Positions 1-8,624 of a stretch of 64,000 nt of DNA are shown piece after piece. Source of the stretch: Microterricola viridarii. Lineage in GTDB: Bacteria > Actinomycetota > Actinomycetes > Actinomycetales > Microbacteriaceae. Within the stretch, counting starts at the first letter, position 1, and the number at the start of each line of letters is the position of its first letter. The notes under the pieces were generated by a model. It saw nothing but the letters and a program-made list of their open reading frames with translations, had not been told where the DNA came from and ran no database searches. The stretch lies in NCBI RefSeq assembly GCF_900104895.1, contig NZ_LT629742.1:3038001-3102000 (forward strand), in the 5' to 3' direction. Made by a program: the position numbers and the translations under genes.

Positions 1-867
1 GCCGTTGGCGGCGACGGCCGCCTGGATCTGGCCGACACCGACCGCGGCGATCTCCTCGAGGGCGGCAGCCAGCCGGGCCTCGGCGATGCCGTCCGGGTTG
101 GAGGTGCGGAACGCCCGGGCCCCGGCGCTCGGCGGCGGGGTCGGGATCGTGTCCCATATCTCGTCCTCGTCGGTGCCGGTGAACCCGGAGAAGACCGGCG
201 TCAGGCGGGCGAGGGCCCGCTCGCTGAGCGCCATCACACCCGTGCCCCAGCCGGCGCGGCACCACTTCTGGCCACCGCTGACGACGACATCCGCCAGTTC
301 GTAGGGGGCGTCCACGACGCCGAAGCCCTGGATGGCGTCGACGATGAGCAGCCGGTCGCCGATCACCTGGCGGATGCCCTCGAGGTCGGCCAGGTAGCCG
401 GTGCGCGAGTCGACCAGGCTCAGCGCGACGGCGGCCGTGCCGGCGCCGAGCTGCGCCTTGACCTGGCCGGGCGTGACTGTCCCGTGGTCGGTGCTCAGCC
501 ACTGCGGCTTCGCCACGTGCAGCGCCTCGTGTGCGCGGGAGGCGGCGATCGGCAGGCTGGGGAACTCCCCCGGCGAGAGCAGAACGTCGCCGGTCAGGCC
601 GAACATGGCGTGCAGCAGCCCGGTCGTGGTGTTCGGGATCGCGACGATCTGCTCGGCCGGCTGGCCGAGCAGCGTGCCGGCCGCGGCGCGCAGGCGCTCA
701 TCTTGGTCGAGGATCCCCTGCAGGCTGCCGAAACGCGCGCGGCCGAGGGTCTCGATGAGCCCGGTCGATTCCGCGGACGCCGCGGCGGAGATCGGCCCGA
801 TGCGGCCGTAGTCGAGGTAGCCGGGCTCTTCGCCGAAACCGGCGGTGTAGTCATCCCAGGTGGTCAT
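1..867 (-). CDS. PLP-dependent class V aminotransferase (partial, C-terminus outside window)
   Basis: Fold-type I PLP enzyme of the class V aminotransferase / cysteine desulfurase-like family. 289 residues are visible from the ATG at 867; the C-terminal part runs off the left edge. Seen: an NTTTG cofactor-phosphate segment near residues 79-83, an LLIVDAIQGFG segment with Asp177 that would contact the pyridine nitrogen, and SGGQKWCRAGWGTG with the likely Schiff-base Lys201. It starts 42 nt downstream of the Z-prenyl synthase on the same strand, so the two are probably co-transcribed. The substrate cannot be told; kynureninase-like or desulfurase-like roles are possible. Confidence 0.85.
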   Translation of the reverse strand, partial: MTTWDDYTAGFGEEPGYLDYGRIGPISAAASAESTGLIETLGRARFGSLQGILDQDERLRAAAGTLLGQPAEQIVAIPNTTTGLLHAMFGLTGDVLLSPGEFPSLPIAASRAHEALHVAKPQWLSTDHGTVTPGQVKAQLGAGTAAVALSLVDSRTGYLADLEGIRQVIGDRLLIVDAIQGFGVVDAPYELADVVVSGGQKWCRAGWGTGVMALSERALARLTPVFSGFTGTDEDEIWDTIPTPPPSAGARAFRTSNPDGIAEARLAAALEEIAAVGVGQIQAAVAANG

Positions 868-908
868 TGTTTCCTTTCGGCGGCCTCGGGTGGGCGCGCC
901 TGGTCGAG

Positions 909-1694
909 CTATCCGCCGAAGCGGCGGTTGCGCTTCGCGTAGTCACGCAGGGCGCGGAGGAAGTCCACCTGGCGCAGGTCCGGGCCGAGCGCCTCGACGA
1001 AGTAGAACTCGCTGTGCGCGCTCTGCCAGAGCATGAAGTCGCTGAGTCGTTGTTCGCCGGAGGTGCGGATGACGAGATCGGGGTCGGGCTGGCCACCGGT
1101 GTAGAGGTGCTCGCCGATCAGATCGGGGGTGAGCCGCTCGGCGAGGTCTTCGAGGCTGCCGCCGCCGGCGTGGTGATCGGCGACGATGCTGCGCATGGCA
1201 TCCGTGATCTCCTTGCGCCCGCCGTAGCCGACCGCGAGGTTCACGTGCAGGCCGGTCTTGTTCATGGTGCGGGTCTCGGCCGCGCCGAGCGCCGCGACGA
1301 GCGGCTCGGGCAGGCCGGCGGTGGAGCCGACGTGCTGCACCCGCCAGTCCCGGTAGCGGGAGAGGTCGTCGGCGAGCTCGGCGATGATCTCGATCAGCGC
1401 GGCGAGCTCATCGGAGGAGCGATTCGTGAGGTTGTCGCTGGAGAGCAGGTAGAGCGTGACCGTGGAGATACCCAGGTCGTCGCACCACTCCAGGAACTCG
1501 CGCATCTTCGCCGCGCCGGCCCGATGGCCGTGGGCGGCGGTGTCGTAACCGAGTTGTTTGGCCCAGCGACGGTTGCCGTCGATGATCATGGCGACGTGGC
1601 GTGGAAGGGTCTCCGCAGTGAGCCCCCGCCGTAGCCGGTTCTGGTAGAGGCCGTAGAGGATACCCCGGCCCAATGATTCATCGCGCGTGTGCAC
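909..1694 (-). CDS. uppS: Short-chain Z-isoprenyl diphosphate synthase (UppS family)
   Basis: Cis-prenyltransferase of 261 aa condensing isopentenyl diphosphate with an allylic diphosphate for the cell-wall lipid carrier. Seen: the substrate motif MIIDGNRRWAKQLG with catalytic Asp39, GHRAGA at about 55-60, NLAVGYGGRKEI, and the C-terminal PDLVIRTSGEQRLSDFMLWQ signature. The neighbouring hemolysin III gene matches mycobacterial Rv1085c/Rv1086, where the orthologue makes Z-farnesyl diphosphate, so this paralogue may make a short product rather than full undecaprenyl diphosphate. Divergent from the hemolysin III gene across about 70 bp. Confidence 0.93.
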   Translation of the reverse strand: MHTRDESLGRGILYGLYQNRLRRGLTAETLPRHVAMIIDGNRRWAKQLGYDTAAHGHRAGAAKMREFLEWCDDLGISTVTLYLLSSDNLTNRSSDELAALIEIIAELADDLSRYRDWRVQHVGSTAGLPEPLVAALGAAETRTMNKTGLHVNLAVGYGGRKEITDAMRSIVADHHAGGGSLEDLAERLTPDLIGEHLYTGGQPDPDLVIRTSGEQRLSDFMLWQSAHSEFYFVEALGPDLRQVDFLRALRDYAKRNRRFGG

Positions 1695-1765
1695 AGAATT
1701 ACGTTAGTGCACTCCCCTGCAGACACCCACATTTCTCGCGCTGATGTGTGTCGTATCCTGAGCAC

Positions 1766-2446
1766 ATGGCACTGCATGATCCCGCTGTGGACAGCCCCGT
1801 CGACGTCAAGCCGCTCTGGCGCGGGTGGATTCATGCCGGCACCTTCCCGGTGACGATCGCAGCCGGAATCGTGCTCATCTCCCTCGCCCAGGGCGCCCCG
1901 GCAAAGTGGGCGAGCGCCGTGTTCATGCTCACGTCGATGCTGCTGTTCGGCAACTCGGCGCTCTACCACCGCTTCAACTGGAAGCCGCGCACCAAGATGC
2001 TGCTCAAGCGCATCGACCACGCGAACATCTTCCTGCTGATCGCAGGCACCTACACACCGCTGGCCGTGCTCGCTCTGCCGCCGGAGAAGGGCTTGGTGCT
2101 GCTCGCCGTCGTCTGGGGCGGCGCGCTTCTCGGCATCTGCTTCCGCGTGTTCTGGATCAACGCCCCGCGCTGGCTCTACGTGGTCACCTACCTGGCGCTC
2201 GGCTGGGCGGCCGTCATGTACCTCGGCGACCTGCTCGCGGTGAGCGTGGCGATGATGGTGCTCGTGGCGGTCGGCGGGCTGCTCTACAGTGCGGGCGCCG
2301 TCGTCTACGCGCTGAAGAAGCCCAACCCGATTCCCGGGGTGTTCGGATTCCACGAGATCTTCCACGCGTGCACGGTGCTCGCGTTCCTCTGCCACTGGGT
2401 GGCGATGCTGATCATCGTGTTGCACCCGGCCTACCACGCCGGCTAG
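1766..2446 (+). CDS. trhA: Hemolysin III / PAQR family membrane protein
   Basis: 226-aa, seven-helix membrane protein of the YqfA/hemolysin III branch of the PAQR superfamily. Seen: alternating hydrophobic segments over nearly the whole length and the family metal-site motifs SALYHRFNW in the first third and HEIFHACTVLAFLCHW near the C-terminus. The ATG at 1766 is chosen; an in-frame GTG 18 nt upstream is possible. The physiological role is poorly defined (membrane lipid homeostasis is proposed for bacterial members). Position next to uppS is conserved in actinobacteria. Confidence 0.9.
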   Translation: MALHDPAVDSPVDVKPLWRGWIHAGTFPVTIAAGIVLISLAQGAPAKWASAVFMLTSMLLFGNSALYHRFNWKPRTKMLLKRIDHANIFLLIAGTYTPLAVLALPPEKGLVLLAVVWGGALLGICFRVFWINAPRWLYVVTYLALGWAAVMYLGDLLAVSVAMMVLVAVGGLLYSAGAVVYALKKPNPIPGVFGFHEIFHACTVLAFLCHWVAMLIIVLHPAYHAG

Positions 2447-2502
2447 TGGCGCCTGGCCCGGGAGCTGACCTGATCGGGTGCTACGCCACTTCCGTGGGAA
2501 TC

Positions 2503-2546
2503 GCGCCAGCTCAACTGGCGCTGTTCCGGTTCAACTGGCGCAGTTG
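2503..2546. terminator. Two adjacent hairpins between convergent genes
   Basis: GCGCCAG (2503-2509) pairs with CTGGCGC (2515-2521). A second perfect hairpin CAACTG-GCG-CAGTTG lies at 2532-2546. The decamer CAACTGGCGC occurs twice here. The location, between the ends of the hemolysin III gene and the small membrane protein gene, suggests bidirectional termination; there is no clear T-run. Confidence 0.5.
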
Positions 2547-2560
2547 CCCCGCGTGCCGAT

Positions 2561-2597
2561 CGGCTTCGGTCGCTGGAGCTCCCTCGAGCCAACGGGG
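2561..2597 (+). repeat. Dispersed repeat, module B copy
   Basis: Single diverged copy of the B module (GGCTTCGGTCGC near the start, CTCGAGCCAACGGG at the end) also found at 12.2, 43.2 and 51-52 kb. It sits in the 178-bp gap between two convergent genes, beside the hairpins at 2503-2546. Confidence 0.75.
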
Positions 2598-2624
2598 AGC
2601 GCGGAACGCGCGCCGGCGGGTTGG

Positions 2625-2909
2625 CTACTTGTCGTCGGGGGCGGATGCCGCAGTGCCGCCGTCGGTCGCTCCGGTCGCTCCGGCCTCGCGCTCGGCCAGC
2701 TCGGCCTCGAGTCGGGCGCTGATCTCGGCCTTGTAGTTGGTGCGGCGGATGCGGCGCACCATGTCGAAGCCGATGCCGACAACGGCGAGGGCGATCACCG
2801 CGGTGGCCACGAAGCCCCAGATTCCGGGGGTCACGGTGTCCGGATCGAACTCCTTGTCGCCCGTCGCCAGTGCGAAGCGCGTCGAGAGCTCCAGAATCGT
2901 CGTGTACAC
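2625..2909 (-). CDS. Small single-span membrane protein
   Basis: 94 aa with one hydrophobic segment at about residues 30-50, followed by a basic stretch (FDMVRRIRRTNYKAE) and an acidic, Ala/Gly-rich tail ending in DDK. No catalytic motif. In mycobacteria a small protein of this kind (Rv1083) follows mca, and this gene occupies the equivalent place, but no mca lies upstream here. Function unknown. Confidence 0.7.
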   Translation of the reverse strand: MYTTILELSTRFALATGDKEFDPDTVTPGIWGFVATAVIALAVVGIGFDMVRRIRRTNYKAEISARLEAELAEREAGATGATDGGTAASAPDDK

Positions 2910-3034
2910 GTGCGGAACTCCTCAGGATTGCCGGATAGCCTTAGACAAGCTTAAGCCACGTCGAGGCCGGGCTGTGCCCACCGGCCAGCCCCGTGCCGCG
3001 CCACAGAATTCCCGCCGATCAGGAGCCCCGCAGC

Positions 3035-3448
3035 ATGAGCACCGCCAACGCCCAGCCGGCCGATCTCGATCAGCGCTACGGCCGCAGCCCACGCAAGGGT
3101 CGCCGCGACCGCCTGACGCTGATCATCTCGGCCGCGATGTTCGCCGTCGTGCTCGTCGCCTGGGTGGTCTGGGCCGGCCTGGACGGCAGCAAGCCGATGG
3201 TCGAGGCCCGGGATGTCGCCCACACCGTGATCGACGACCAGACCGTCCGGGTCGACTACGAGGTGTCGATGCCGATCGGCGAGAGCGCCACCTGCGCGGT
3301 GCAGGCCCTCAACGAGGACTTTGCCGTCGTCGGCTGGAAGATCGTCGACGTACCGGCATCCGACCGCTTCACCCAGGCATTCAGCGACACCGTGCGCACC
3401 GCCCTCCCGGCCAACACAGGGTTGATTTTCGGCTGCTGGCTCGCCTAA
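3035..3448 (+). CDS. DUF4307 membrane protein
   Basis: 137 aa: a short basic cytoplasmic N-terminus (LDQRYGRSPRKGRRDR), one membrane helix at about 27-48, then an extracytoplasmic beta-rich domain with two cysteines (ATCAVQAL and IFGCWLA). Typical of the actinobacterial DUF4307 family that precedes greA. The ATG at 3035 is chosen because AGGAGCC lies just upstream; the reading frame is open further upstream without support. Function unknown. Confidence 0.82.
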   Translation: MSTANAQPADLDQRYGRSPRKGRRDRLTLIISAAMFAVVLVAWVVWAGLDGSKPMVEARDVAHTVIDDQTVRVDYEVSMPIGESATCAVQALNEDFAVVGWKIVDVPASDRFTQAFSDTVRTALPANTGLIFGCWLA

Positions 3449-3567
3449 AATAAGGGTTTCGCCCCGGCTGACCAGTCGGGGCGTCAGCTTTACCCCGCGC
3501 ACTATCACGAGCAACATTTCTGGCGATGCCCGGACTCCGTCCGCATCGCTCAATCCAAGGAGAAGCG

Positions 3568-4059
3568 ATGGCATCCGACACGAGCGTTACGTGGCTGACA
3601 CAGGAGGCCTTCGACCGCCTGAGCGCCGAGCTCGAGGCTCTCTCGACCACCGGCCGCGTCGAGATCGCCTCCAAGATTGAGTCTGCGCGCGAAGAGGGCG
3701 ACCTCAAGGAGAACAGCGGCTACCACGCCGCCAAGGACGAGCAGGGCAAGCAGGAGGCCCGCATCCGCCAGCTCAAGGATCTGCTCAAGCGCGCCGAGGT
3801 CGGCGACGCCCCCGAGAGCAAGGGCATCGTCGAGACCGGCACCGTGATCACCGCCGTGATCGCCGGCGACGAGACGGTGTTCCTGATCGGCGACCGCGAG
3901 ATCGCCGGCGACAGCGACTACGACGTGTACAGCCCGCAGAGCCCCCTCGGCGAGGCCATCCTCGGCCTCAAGGTCGGCGCGAGCACCAGCTACACGGCCC
4001 CGAATGGCAAGCAGATCGCCGTCGTGATCAACAACGTCGAGACCTGGTCCGGCCAGTAA
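3568..4059 (+). CDS. greA: Transcription elongation factor GreA
   Basis: 163 aa, normal length for GreA. It stimulates transcript cleavage by backtracked RNA polymerase. Seen: an N-terminal coiled coil carrying EEGDLKENSGYHAAKDEQ at about 41-58, whose acidic tip enters the polymerase secondary channel, and a C-terminal FKBP-like domain with the family-typical SPLGEAILGLKVG. The start is fixed by AAGGAGAAGCG immediately before the ATG at 3568. A strong terminator follows. Confidence 0.96.
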   Translation: MASDTSVTWLTQEAFDRLSAELEALSTTGRVEIASKIESAREEGDLKENSGYHAAKDEQGKQEARIRQLKDLLKRAEVGDAPESKGIVETGTVITAVIAGDETVFLIGDREIAGDSDYDVYSPQSPLGEAILGLKVGASTSYTAPNGKQIAVVINNVETWSGQ

Positions 4060-4077
4060 CGACCCGCACACGCGCAG

Positions 4078-4120
4078 AGCGCTGGGCGCCACCCCTCGGG
4101 GCGGCGCCCAGCGCTCTTCT
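4078..4120. terminator. Terminator after greA (probably bidirectional)
   Basis: Perfect 13-bp stem AGCGCTGGGCGCC / GGCGCCCAGCGCT (4078-4090 with 4103-4115), then CTTCT. It lies between the convergent greA and ilvA genes and can serve both. Confidence 0.8.
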
Positions 4121-4142
4121 CGTGTAACGGCTGCCGGAGCGG

Positions 4143-5402
4143 CTAGTTGCGGCGCTTGTCGAGCTTGGGCTCGTAGCCCTCCGCGCGGAGGGCCGCGACG
4201 ACCTCTTCGACGTGGGACGGCCCGCGGGTCTCGACGGTGATGTCGAGCTCCACCTCGGTGATCTGCAGGTCGGGGCCGTGCTGGGTGTGCAGCACCTCGA
4301 TCACGTTGGCGCGCACGCCGGCGAGGATGGCGGCGACGCGGGCGAGCTCGCCCGGGCGGTCCATCAGCATGACGCGCATGGTCAGGTAGCGGTCGGATGC
4401 CGCCAGGCCGTGGCTGATCACGCGCTGCATCAGCAGAGGGTCGATGTTGCCGCCGGAGAGGATCGCGACGGTGGTGCCGCTGTTCTTGATCTTGCCGGCC
4501 AGCATCGCGGCGACGGAGACGGCGCCGGCGGGCTCGACGACGAGCTTGGCCCGCTCCATCAGCACGAGCAGGGCGCGCGCGGCGTCGTCCTCGCTGACGG
4601 TGACGATCTCGTCGACGGCATCCCGGATCATCACGTAGTTCAGCTCACCCGGGCGGTACACGGCGATGCCGTCGGCGATGGTCGGCTTCACCGGGATGTT
4701 GACCGGGGTGCCGGCGTCGAGCGAGGCGATGTAGGAGGCGGCGTTCTCGGCCTGCACGCCGATGACCTTCACCTGGCGTCCGCCGGCTGCCGCGTGCTGC
4801 TTGAACGCGCTGGCGACGCCGGAGATCAGGCCCCCGCCGCCGATCGGCACGACGACGGTGTCGAGGTCGGGCACCTGCTCGAGCAGCTCGAGCGCGATGG
4901 TGCCCTGCCCGGCGACGACGTCGGGGTGGTCGTACGGCGGGATGAAGGTGCCGCCGGTCTCCTCGGCGAAGGCCGCGGCAGCAGCCAGCGTCTCGCCGAA
5001 GATCGAGCCGCTCAGCACCACCTCTGCACCGTAGTCGCGGGTGGCCTCGAGCTTGGGCAGCGGCACGTTGGTGGGCATGAAGATCGTCGCCTTGATGCCG
5101 AGCTCGCGCGCGCCGAGTGCGACGCCCTGGGCGTGGTTGCCGGCGGATGCCGCGACGACGCCGCGCGCACGCTCCTCTGCGGTGAGCGCGGAGAGCCGGT
5201 TGAAGGCGCCGCGGATCTTGTAGGAGCCGGTGCGCTGCAGGTTCTCGCACTTGAGCAGCACCGGCGAGCCGAGCACGTCGGAGAGGAAGCGCGAGGTCTC
5301 GACGGGCGTAATCTGAGCGACCGCCGCGACAGTTCCCCGAGCAATCTGCATCTCGGCCAGCGTGGGGCCGATCAGCGTGGAGGTTGTGGCGTTGTCAGTC
5401 AT
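4143..5402 (-). CDS. ilvA: Threonine ammonia-lyase (threonine dehydratase)
   Basis: 419-aa PLP enzyme deaminating threonine to 2-oxobutanoate, the first step of isoleucine synthesis. Seen: the PLP lysine in RTGSYKIRGAFNRL (Lys62), SAGNHAQGVA at about 87-96, the phosphate-binding PIGGGGLISG, and one C-terminal ACT domain beginning near MRVMLMDRPGELARVAAIL. The single ACT and the length fit the short actinobacterial IlvA type. Its start overlaps the stop of the AI-2E family gene by 8 nt, so it is translationally coupled to the ABC/AI-2E run upstream. Confidence 0.93.
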   Translation of the reverse strand: MTDNATTSTLIGPTLAEMQIARGTVAAVAQITPVETSRFLSDVLGSPVLLKCENLQRTGSYKIRGAFNRLSALTAEERARGVVAASAGNHAQGVALGARELGIKATIFMPTNVPLPKLEATRDYGAEVVLSGSIFGETLAAAAAFAEETGGTFIPPYDHPDVVAGQGTIALELLEQVPDLDTVVVPIGGGGLISGVASAFKQHAAAGGRQVKVIGVQAENAASYIASLDAGTPVNIPVKPTIADGIAVYRPGELNYVMIRDAVDEIVTVSEDDAARALLVLMERAKLVVEPAGAVSVAAMLAGKIKNSGTTVAILSGGNIDPLLMQRVISHGLAASDRYLTMRVMLMDRPGELARVAAILAGVRANVIEVLHTQHGPDLQITEVELDITVETRGPSHVEEVVAALRAEGYEPKLDKRRN

Positions 5403-6705
5403 TGCGTCGATTCTCTTGCGTGGGGGCGGACGGGGTGGATGTCACGGCGCGGCGGTAGCCGGGCCGGGTCTGTGGGACGGTACTCCAGAGCGGCGCGCTG
5501 GGCGCGGGTTGTGGGAGCGGCGGTGTGTTCCGCCAGGCCCCGCTGGAGATGTAGTGCACCATGACGTTGAGCACGGCGGCGACGGGCACGGCGAAGAGCG
5601 CGCCGGGGATGCCGGCGAGCATCGAGCCGGCGGCGACGACGAGCACCACGGCCAGCGGGTGCACCTTGACGGCGGTGCCCATGATGAGCGGCTGCAGCAC
5701 GTGGCCCTCGATCTGCTGCACCAGCAGCACGACGCCGAGCATGGCCAGCGCGATCGGCCAGCCGTTGTAGATCAGGGCGATGGCGACCGCGACAGCGCCG
5801 GTGGCGACGGCGCCGACGATCGGGATGAAGGAGCCGAGGAAGACGAGCACGGCGATCGGGATGGCCAGCGGCACCTGCAGCAGGGCCGCGCCCAGCCCGA
5901 TACCGACGGCGTCGATGGAGGCCACCAGCACCTGCACCTTGACGAAGTTGCCGAGCGTCGTCCAGCCGGCCTTGCCCGCGCCGTCGACGGCCGCACGGGC
6001 CCGGCGCGGGAAGATGCGCACGGCCCAGCCCCAGATGCCCTTGCCGTCGATCAGCATGAACAGGGTGGCGAACAGCGCGATCAGCAGGCCGGCGACGAAG
6101 TGGCCGAGCGAGGACCCAATGCTCAGCGCACCGCTGATGAAGATCTGGCTGTCCTGCTGGATGGCCTCGATGACCTGTGCCAGGAAGGCGTTGATCTGGG
6201 TCTCGGTCAGCTGCAACGGGGAATCCAGCAGAGCCTGCTTGAGCTGCGTGAACGACTCGATGGCTCGCTCGCTCAGCGCGCTCGAGCTGCGTGCGATCTG
6301 CGTGATGACGAGCACCATGAGCCCTGCGACGAGAGCCAGAATGCCGACCATCGCCACGGCGATGGAGAGACCGCGCGGCCAGCGGTGGCGGTGCAGGAAG
6401 TTCACCAGCGGGCTGAGCAGCGCCGTCAACAACACGGCCACCAGCACCGGGATCACGATCAGCCGCAGTTGGACGATCAGGAAGATGAGAACGGCGATCA
6501 TGGCGCCGATCAGCAGCAGACGCCACGACCAGGCCGCCCCGAGCCGCACGCCGGTCGGCAGCGACTGCGCGATCTGCTCCTCGCTCGGCAGCGCCTCCGC
6601 CGCCGGTGCTGCTGTTACCCCCGCCGAGAGCTGCACGGATTCTTTCCGTTTGGCACGCCACGGAAACCAACGCCCGCCCATGCGTTTACCCGTTGATTCG
6701 GTCAT
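5395..6705 (-). CDS. AI-2E family transporter
   Basis: 436 aa from the ATG at 6705 (a GTG two codons earlier is possible). Several long hydrophobic helices arranged as in the PF01594 family: a pair near the N-terminus (LLLIGAMIAVLIFLIVQLRL), a central soluble segment rich in Glu/Gln, then a C-terminal helical bundle with FLGSFIPIVGAVATGAVAV. Members export AI-2 or act as Na+/H+ antiporters, so the substrate is open. The C-terminal tail is Pro-rich and cytoplasmic. It lies 9 nt after the ABC ATPase gene and overlaps ilvA. Confidence 0.88.
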   Translation of the reverse strand: MTESTGKRMGGRWFPWRAKRKESVQLSAGVTAAPAAEALPSEEQIAQSLPTGVRLGAAWSWRLLLIGAMIAVLIFLIVQLRLIVIPVLVAVLLTALLSPLVNFLHRHRWPRGLSIAVAMVGILALVAGLMVLVITQIARSSSALSERAIESFTQLKQALLDSPLQLTETQINAFLAQVIEAIQQDSQIFISGALSIGSSLGHFVAGLLIALFATLFMLIDGKGIWGWAVRIFPRRARAAVDGAGKAGWTTLGNFVKVQVLVASIDAVGIGLGAALLQVPLAIPIAVLVFLGSFIPIVGAVATGAVAVAIALIYNGWPIALAMLGVVLLVQQIEGHVLQPLIMGTAVKVHPLAVVLVVAAGSMLAGIPGALFAVPVAAVLNVMVHYISSGAWRNTPPLPQPAPSAPLWSTVPQTRPGYRRAVTSTPSAPTQENRRND

Positions 6706-6714
6706 TCGCACAGT

Positions 6715-7797
6715 CTATTGCCGCGTATATGCCGTTTCGGTTGTGGAGCTGCGCGCGACGGCCCGACCGCTCCATCCAATACCGAGGGACTCCCCCGGTT
6801 GCGGGTTCTGTCCGACGGAATGCTGCACCACCAGCACGGTCCCGTCGCCGAGCCGCACACTCGTCCGGCGCATCGACCCGAGGAAGCTGGAGGCCAGCAC
6901 GACAGCGGGGATGCCGGCCGAGGACAGTTCGATGTCCTCCGGCCGCACCAGCACCTCGACGGCGCCCGCGGCATCCGCACTCTCCAGCAGCGGCACCTCG
7001 TGCCCGTAGAGGTCGACCATGCCGCCACGGGCGACACCGCGGACGCGGTTGCTCTGCCCGACGAAGCGCGCCACGAACGAGGTGGCCGGGCGGGTGTAGA
7101 GCTGTTCCGGCGAGCCGATCTGCTCGATGCCGCCCGCGTTCATCACGGCGACGCGGTCCGAGATCGCCAGCGCCTCTTCCTGGTCGTGGGTGACGAAGAC
7201 GGTGGTGATGCCGAGGCGCAGCTGGATGCGCCGGATCTCCTCGCGCAGTTGCTCCCGCACCTTCGCGTCGAGGGCCGAGAGCGGCTCGTCGAGCAGCAGC
7301 ACGCGGGGCTCGGTCACCAGCGCCCGCGCCAGGGCGACCCGCTGCTGCTGGCCGCCGGAGAGCTGGTGCGGGTAGCGCTCGGCATGCGCACCGAGGCCGA
7401 CCAGCTCCAGCATGGCCAGCGCCCGGCTCTCGGCCTCGCGCGCCCGCATCCGGCGCATCGCCAGCCCGAACATGACGTTCCGCACCGCGCTGAGGTGAGG
7501 GAAGAGCGAGTACGACTGGAACACCATGCCGATGTCGCGCTTGTTCGTCGGCTGCCGGGAGACGTCGACGCCGTTGACGAGCACGGCGCCGGAGGTGGCA
7601 TCCTCGAGGCCGGCCAGTACGCGCAGCGCGGTCGTCTTGCCGCAGCCGGAGGGCCCGAGCAGCGAGACGAGCTCGCCCGGGCCGACGGTGAGGTCGAAGC
7701 CGTGCAGTACCTGCTGCTTGCCGTAGCTCTTGGAGACGTCGGAGAACTCGACGGTGCTGCCGGTGTGCGCGTTCATGGGGTCACTTTCTCGGCTCAT
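6715..7797 (-). CDS. ABC importer ATPase (PotA/FbpC type)
   Basis: 360 aa. Walker A GPSGCGKTT at 48-56, Q-loop in MVFQSYSLFPHL, signature LSGGQQQRVALARAL, Walker B LLLDEPLSALD, switch FVTHDQEEALAISDR, then a C-terminal TOBE-like domain (EVLVRPEDIELS onward). This layout is that of polyamine, iron(III) and phosphonate importers. The ATG at 7797 forms an ATGA overlap with the permease upstream. The substrate is not determined. Confidence 0.92.
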   Translation of the reverse strand: MSRESDPMNAHTGSTVEFSDVSKSYGKQQVLHGFDLTVGPGELVSLLGPSGCGKTTALRVLAGLEDATSGAVLVNGVDVSRQPTNKRDIGMVFQSYSLFPHLSAVRNVMFGLAMRRMRAREAESRALAMLELVGLGAHAERYPHQLSGGQQQRVALARALVTEPRVLLLDEPLSALDAKVREQLREEIRRIQLRLGITTVFVTHDQEEALAISDRVAVMNAGGIEQIGSPEQLYTRPATSFVARFVGQSNRVRGVARGGMVDLYGHEVPLLESADAAGAVEVLVRPEDIELSSAGIPAVVLASSFLGSMRRTSVRLGDGTVLVVQHSVGQNPQPGESLGIGWSGRAVARSSTTETAYTRQ

Positions 7798-8624
7798 GAG
7801 GGCGGGCGGATGCCGCGGCGCCCGCCGATGGATGCGGTTCGGTCGATCACGAGCAGCAGCGCGAAGGCGAAGCCGAGCGCGAGCAGCGAGAGGATCACGG
7901 CCACGTAGGGGTCCTGTTTGTTGACGACGAAGAGCGCCGTCTGCAGGTTGGGTCGGTTCAGCAGCGACGCGATGGTGAACTCGCCGAGCACGACCGCGAC
8001 GGCGATGAGCAGAGAGGCGAGGATGCCGGTGCGGAGGTTCGGGGCGAGCACGCGCAGCAGCACCGTGCCCCAGCCGGCGCCGAGCGAGCGGGCGGCCTCG
8101 GCCAGGGTGGCGATGTCGACGGCGTCGATGTTGGCCTGGATGGCGCGGTAGGCGTAGGGCAGCACGGTGATGCCGTAGGCCAGGGAGAGCGGCCAGATGC
8201 CCGTGCCAATGGTGCGGCCGATCACGAGGTAGACCGGGGCCAGGCCGACCACCAGAACGATCGCGGGGATCGAGATGGGCAGCAGGCAGAGGAACTCGAA
8301 CGGCCGGCGGAGGCGCGGGAACCGCAGGGCGATCAACACCATCGTCGGCAGCACGAGCAGGAGCACGATCGCGGCGGCGCCGACGCAGAGCACCAGCGAG
8401 TTGCCGAGCCCGATCCAGATCGGGCTGTAGCTGGCCCGGTTCGCCGGGTCGAACAGCGCGAACCAGTGCACCAGGCTGTGGCCGCCGTCGCCGTCTCGCA
8501 GTGTGAACTCCGCCATCGAGACAAGCGGGATGGCGAAGAGCAGGCCGATCACGCCGACGATCATCCGGCTGCCGAGGGCGCCGGGGGCGAGAACGGGCGG
8601 ACGTTCCCGCATGGCGCCGCTCAC
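7794..8624 (-). CDS. ABC transporter permease
   Basis: 276 aa, about six membrane helices with the inner-membrane permease EAA loop (TLAEAARSLGAGWGTVLLRVLAPNL). It pairs with the neighbouring permease as a heterodimer of the PotB/PotC or AfuB type. The GTG at 8624 is chosen because it gives a GTGA overlap with the stop of the upstream permease; an ATG four codons later is possible. Confidence 0.88.
   Translation of the reverse strand: MSGAMRERPPVLAPGALGSRMIVGVIGLLFAIPLVSMAEFTLRDGDGGHSLVHWFALFDPANRASYSPIWIGLGNSLVLCVGAAAIVLLLVLPTMVLIALRFPRLRRPFEFLCLLPISIPAIVLVVGLAPVYLVIGRTIGTGIWPLSLAYGITVLPYAYRAIQANIDAVDIATLAEAARSLGAGWGTVLLRVLAPNLRTGILASLLIAVAVVLGEFTIASLLNRPNLQTALFVVNKQDPYVAVILSLLALGFAFALLLVIDRTASIGGRRGIRPPS

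Noticed and set aside
1695-1765. Two GTGCAC palindromes flanking the uppS/hemolysin III divergent promoters as an operator
   Set aside because: GTGCAC is short and self-complementary by itself; two chance copies 12 nt apart are weak evidence and no regulator is nearby.
4212-6696. Plus-strand open frames opposite ilvA and the AI-2E gene
   Set aside because: Asp/Gly/His/Arg-rich shadow frames without motifs, opposite two well-supported genes.
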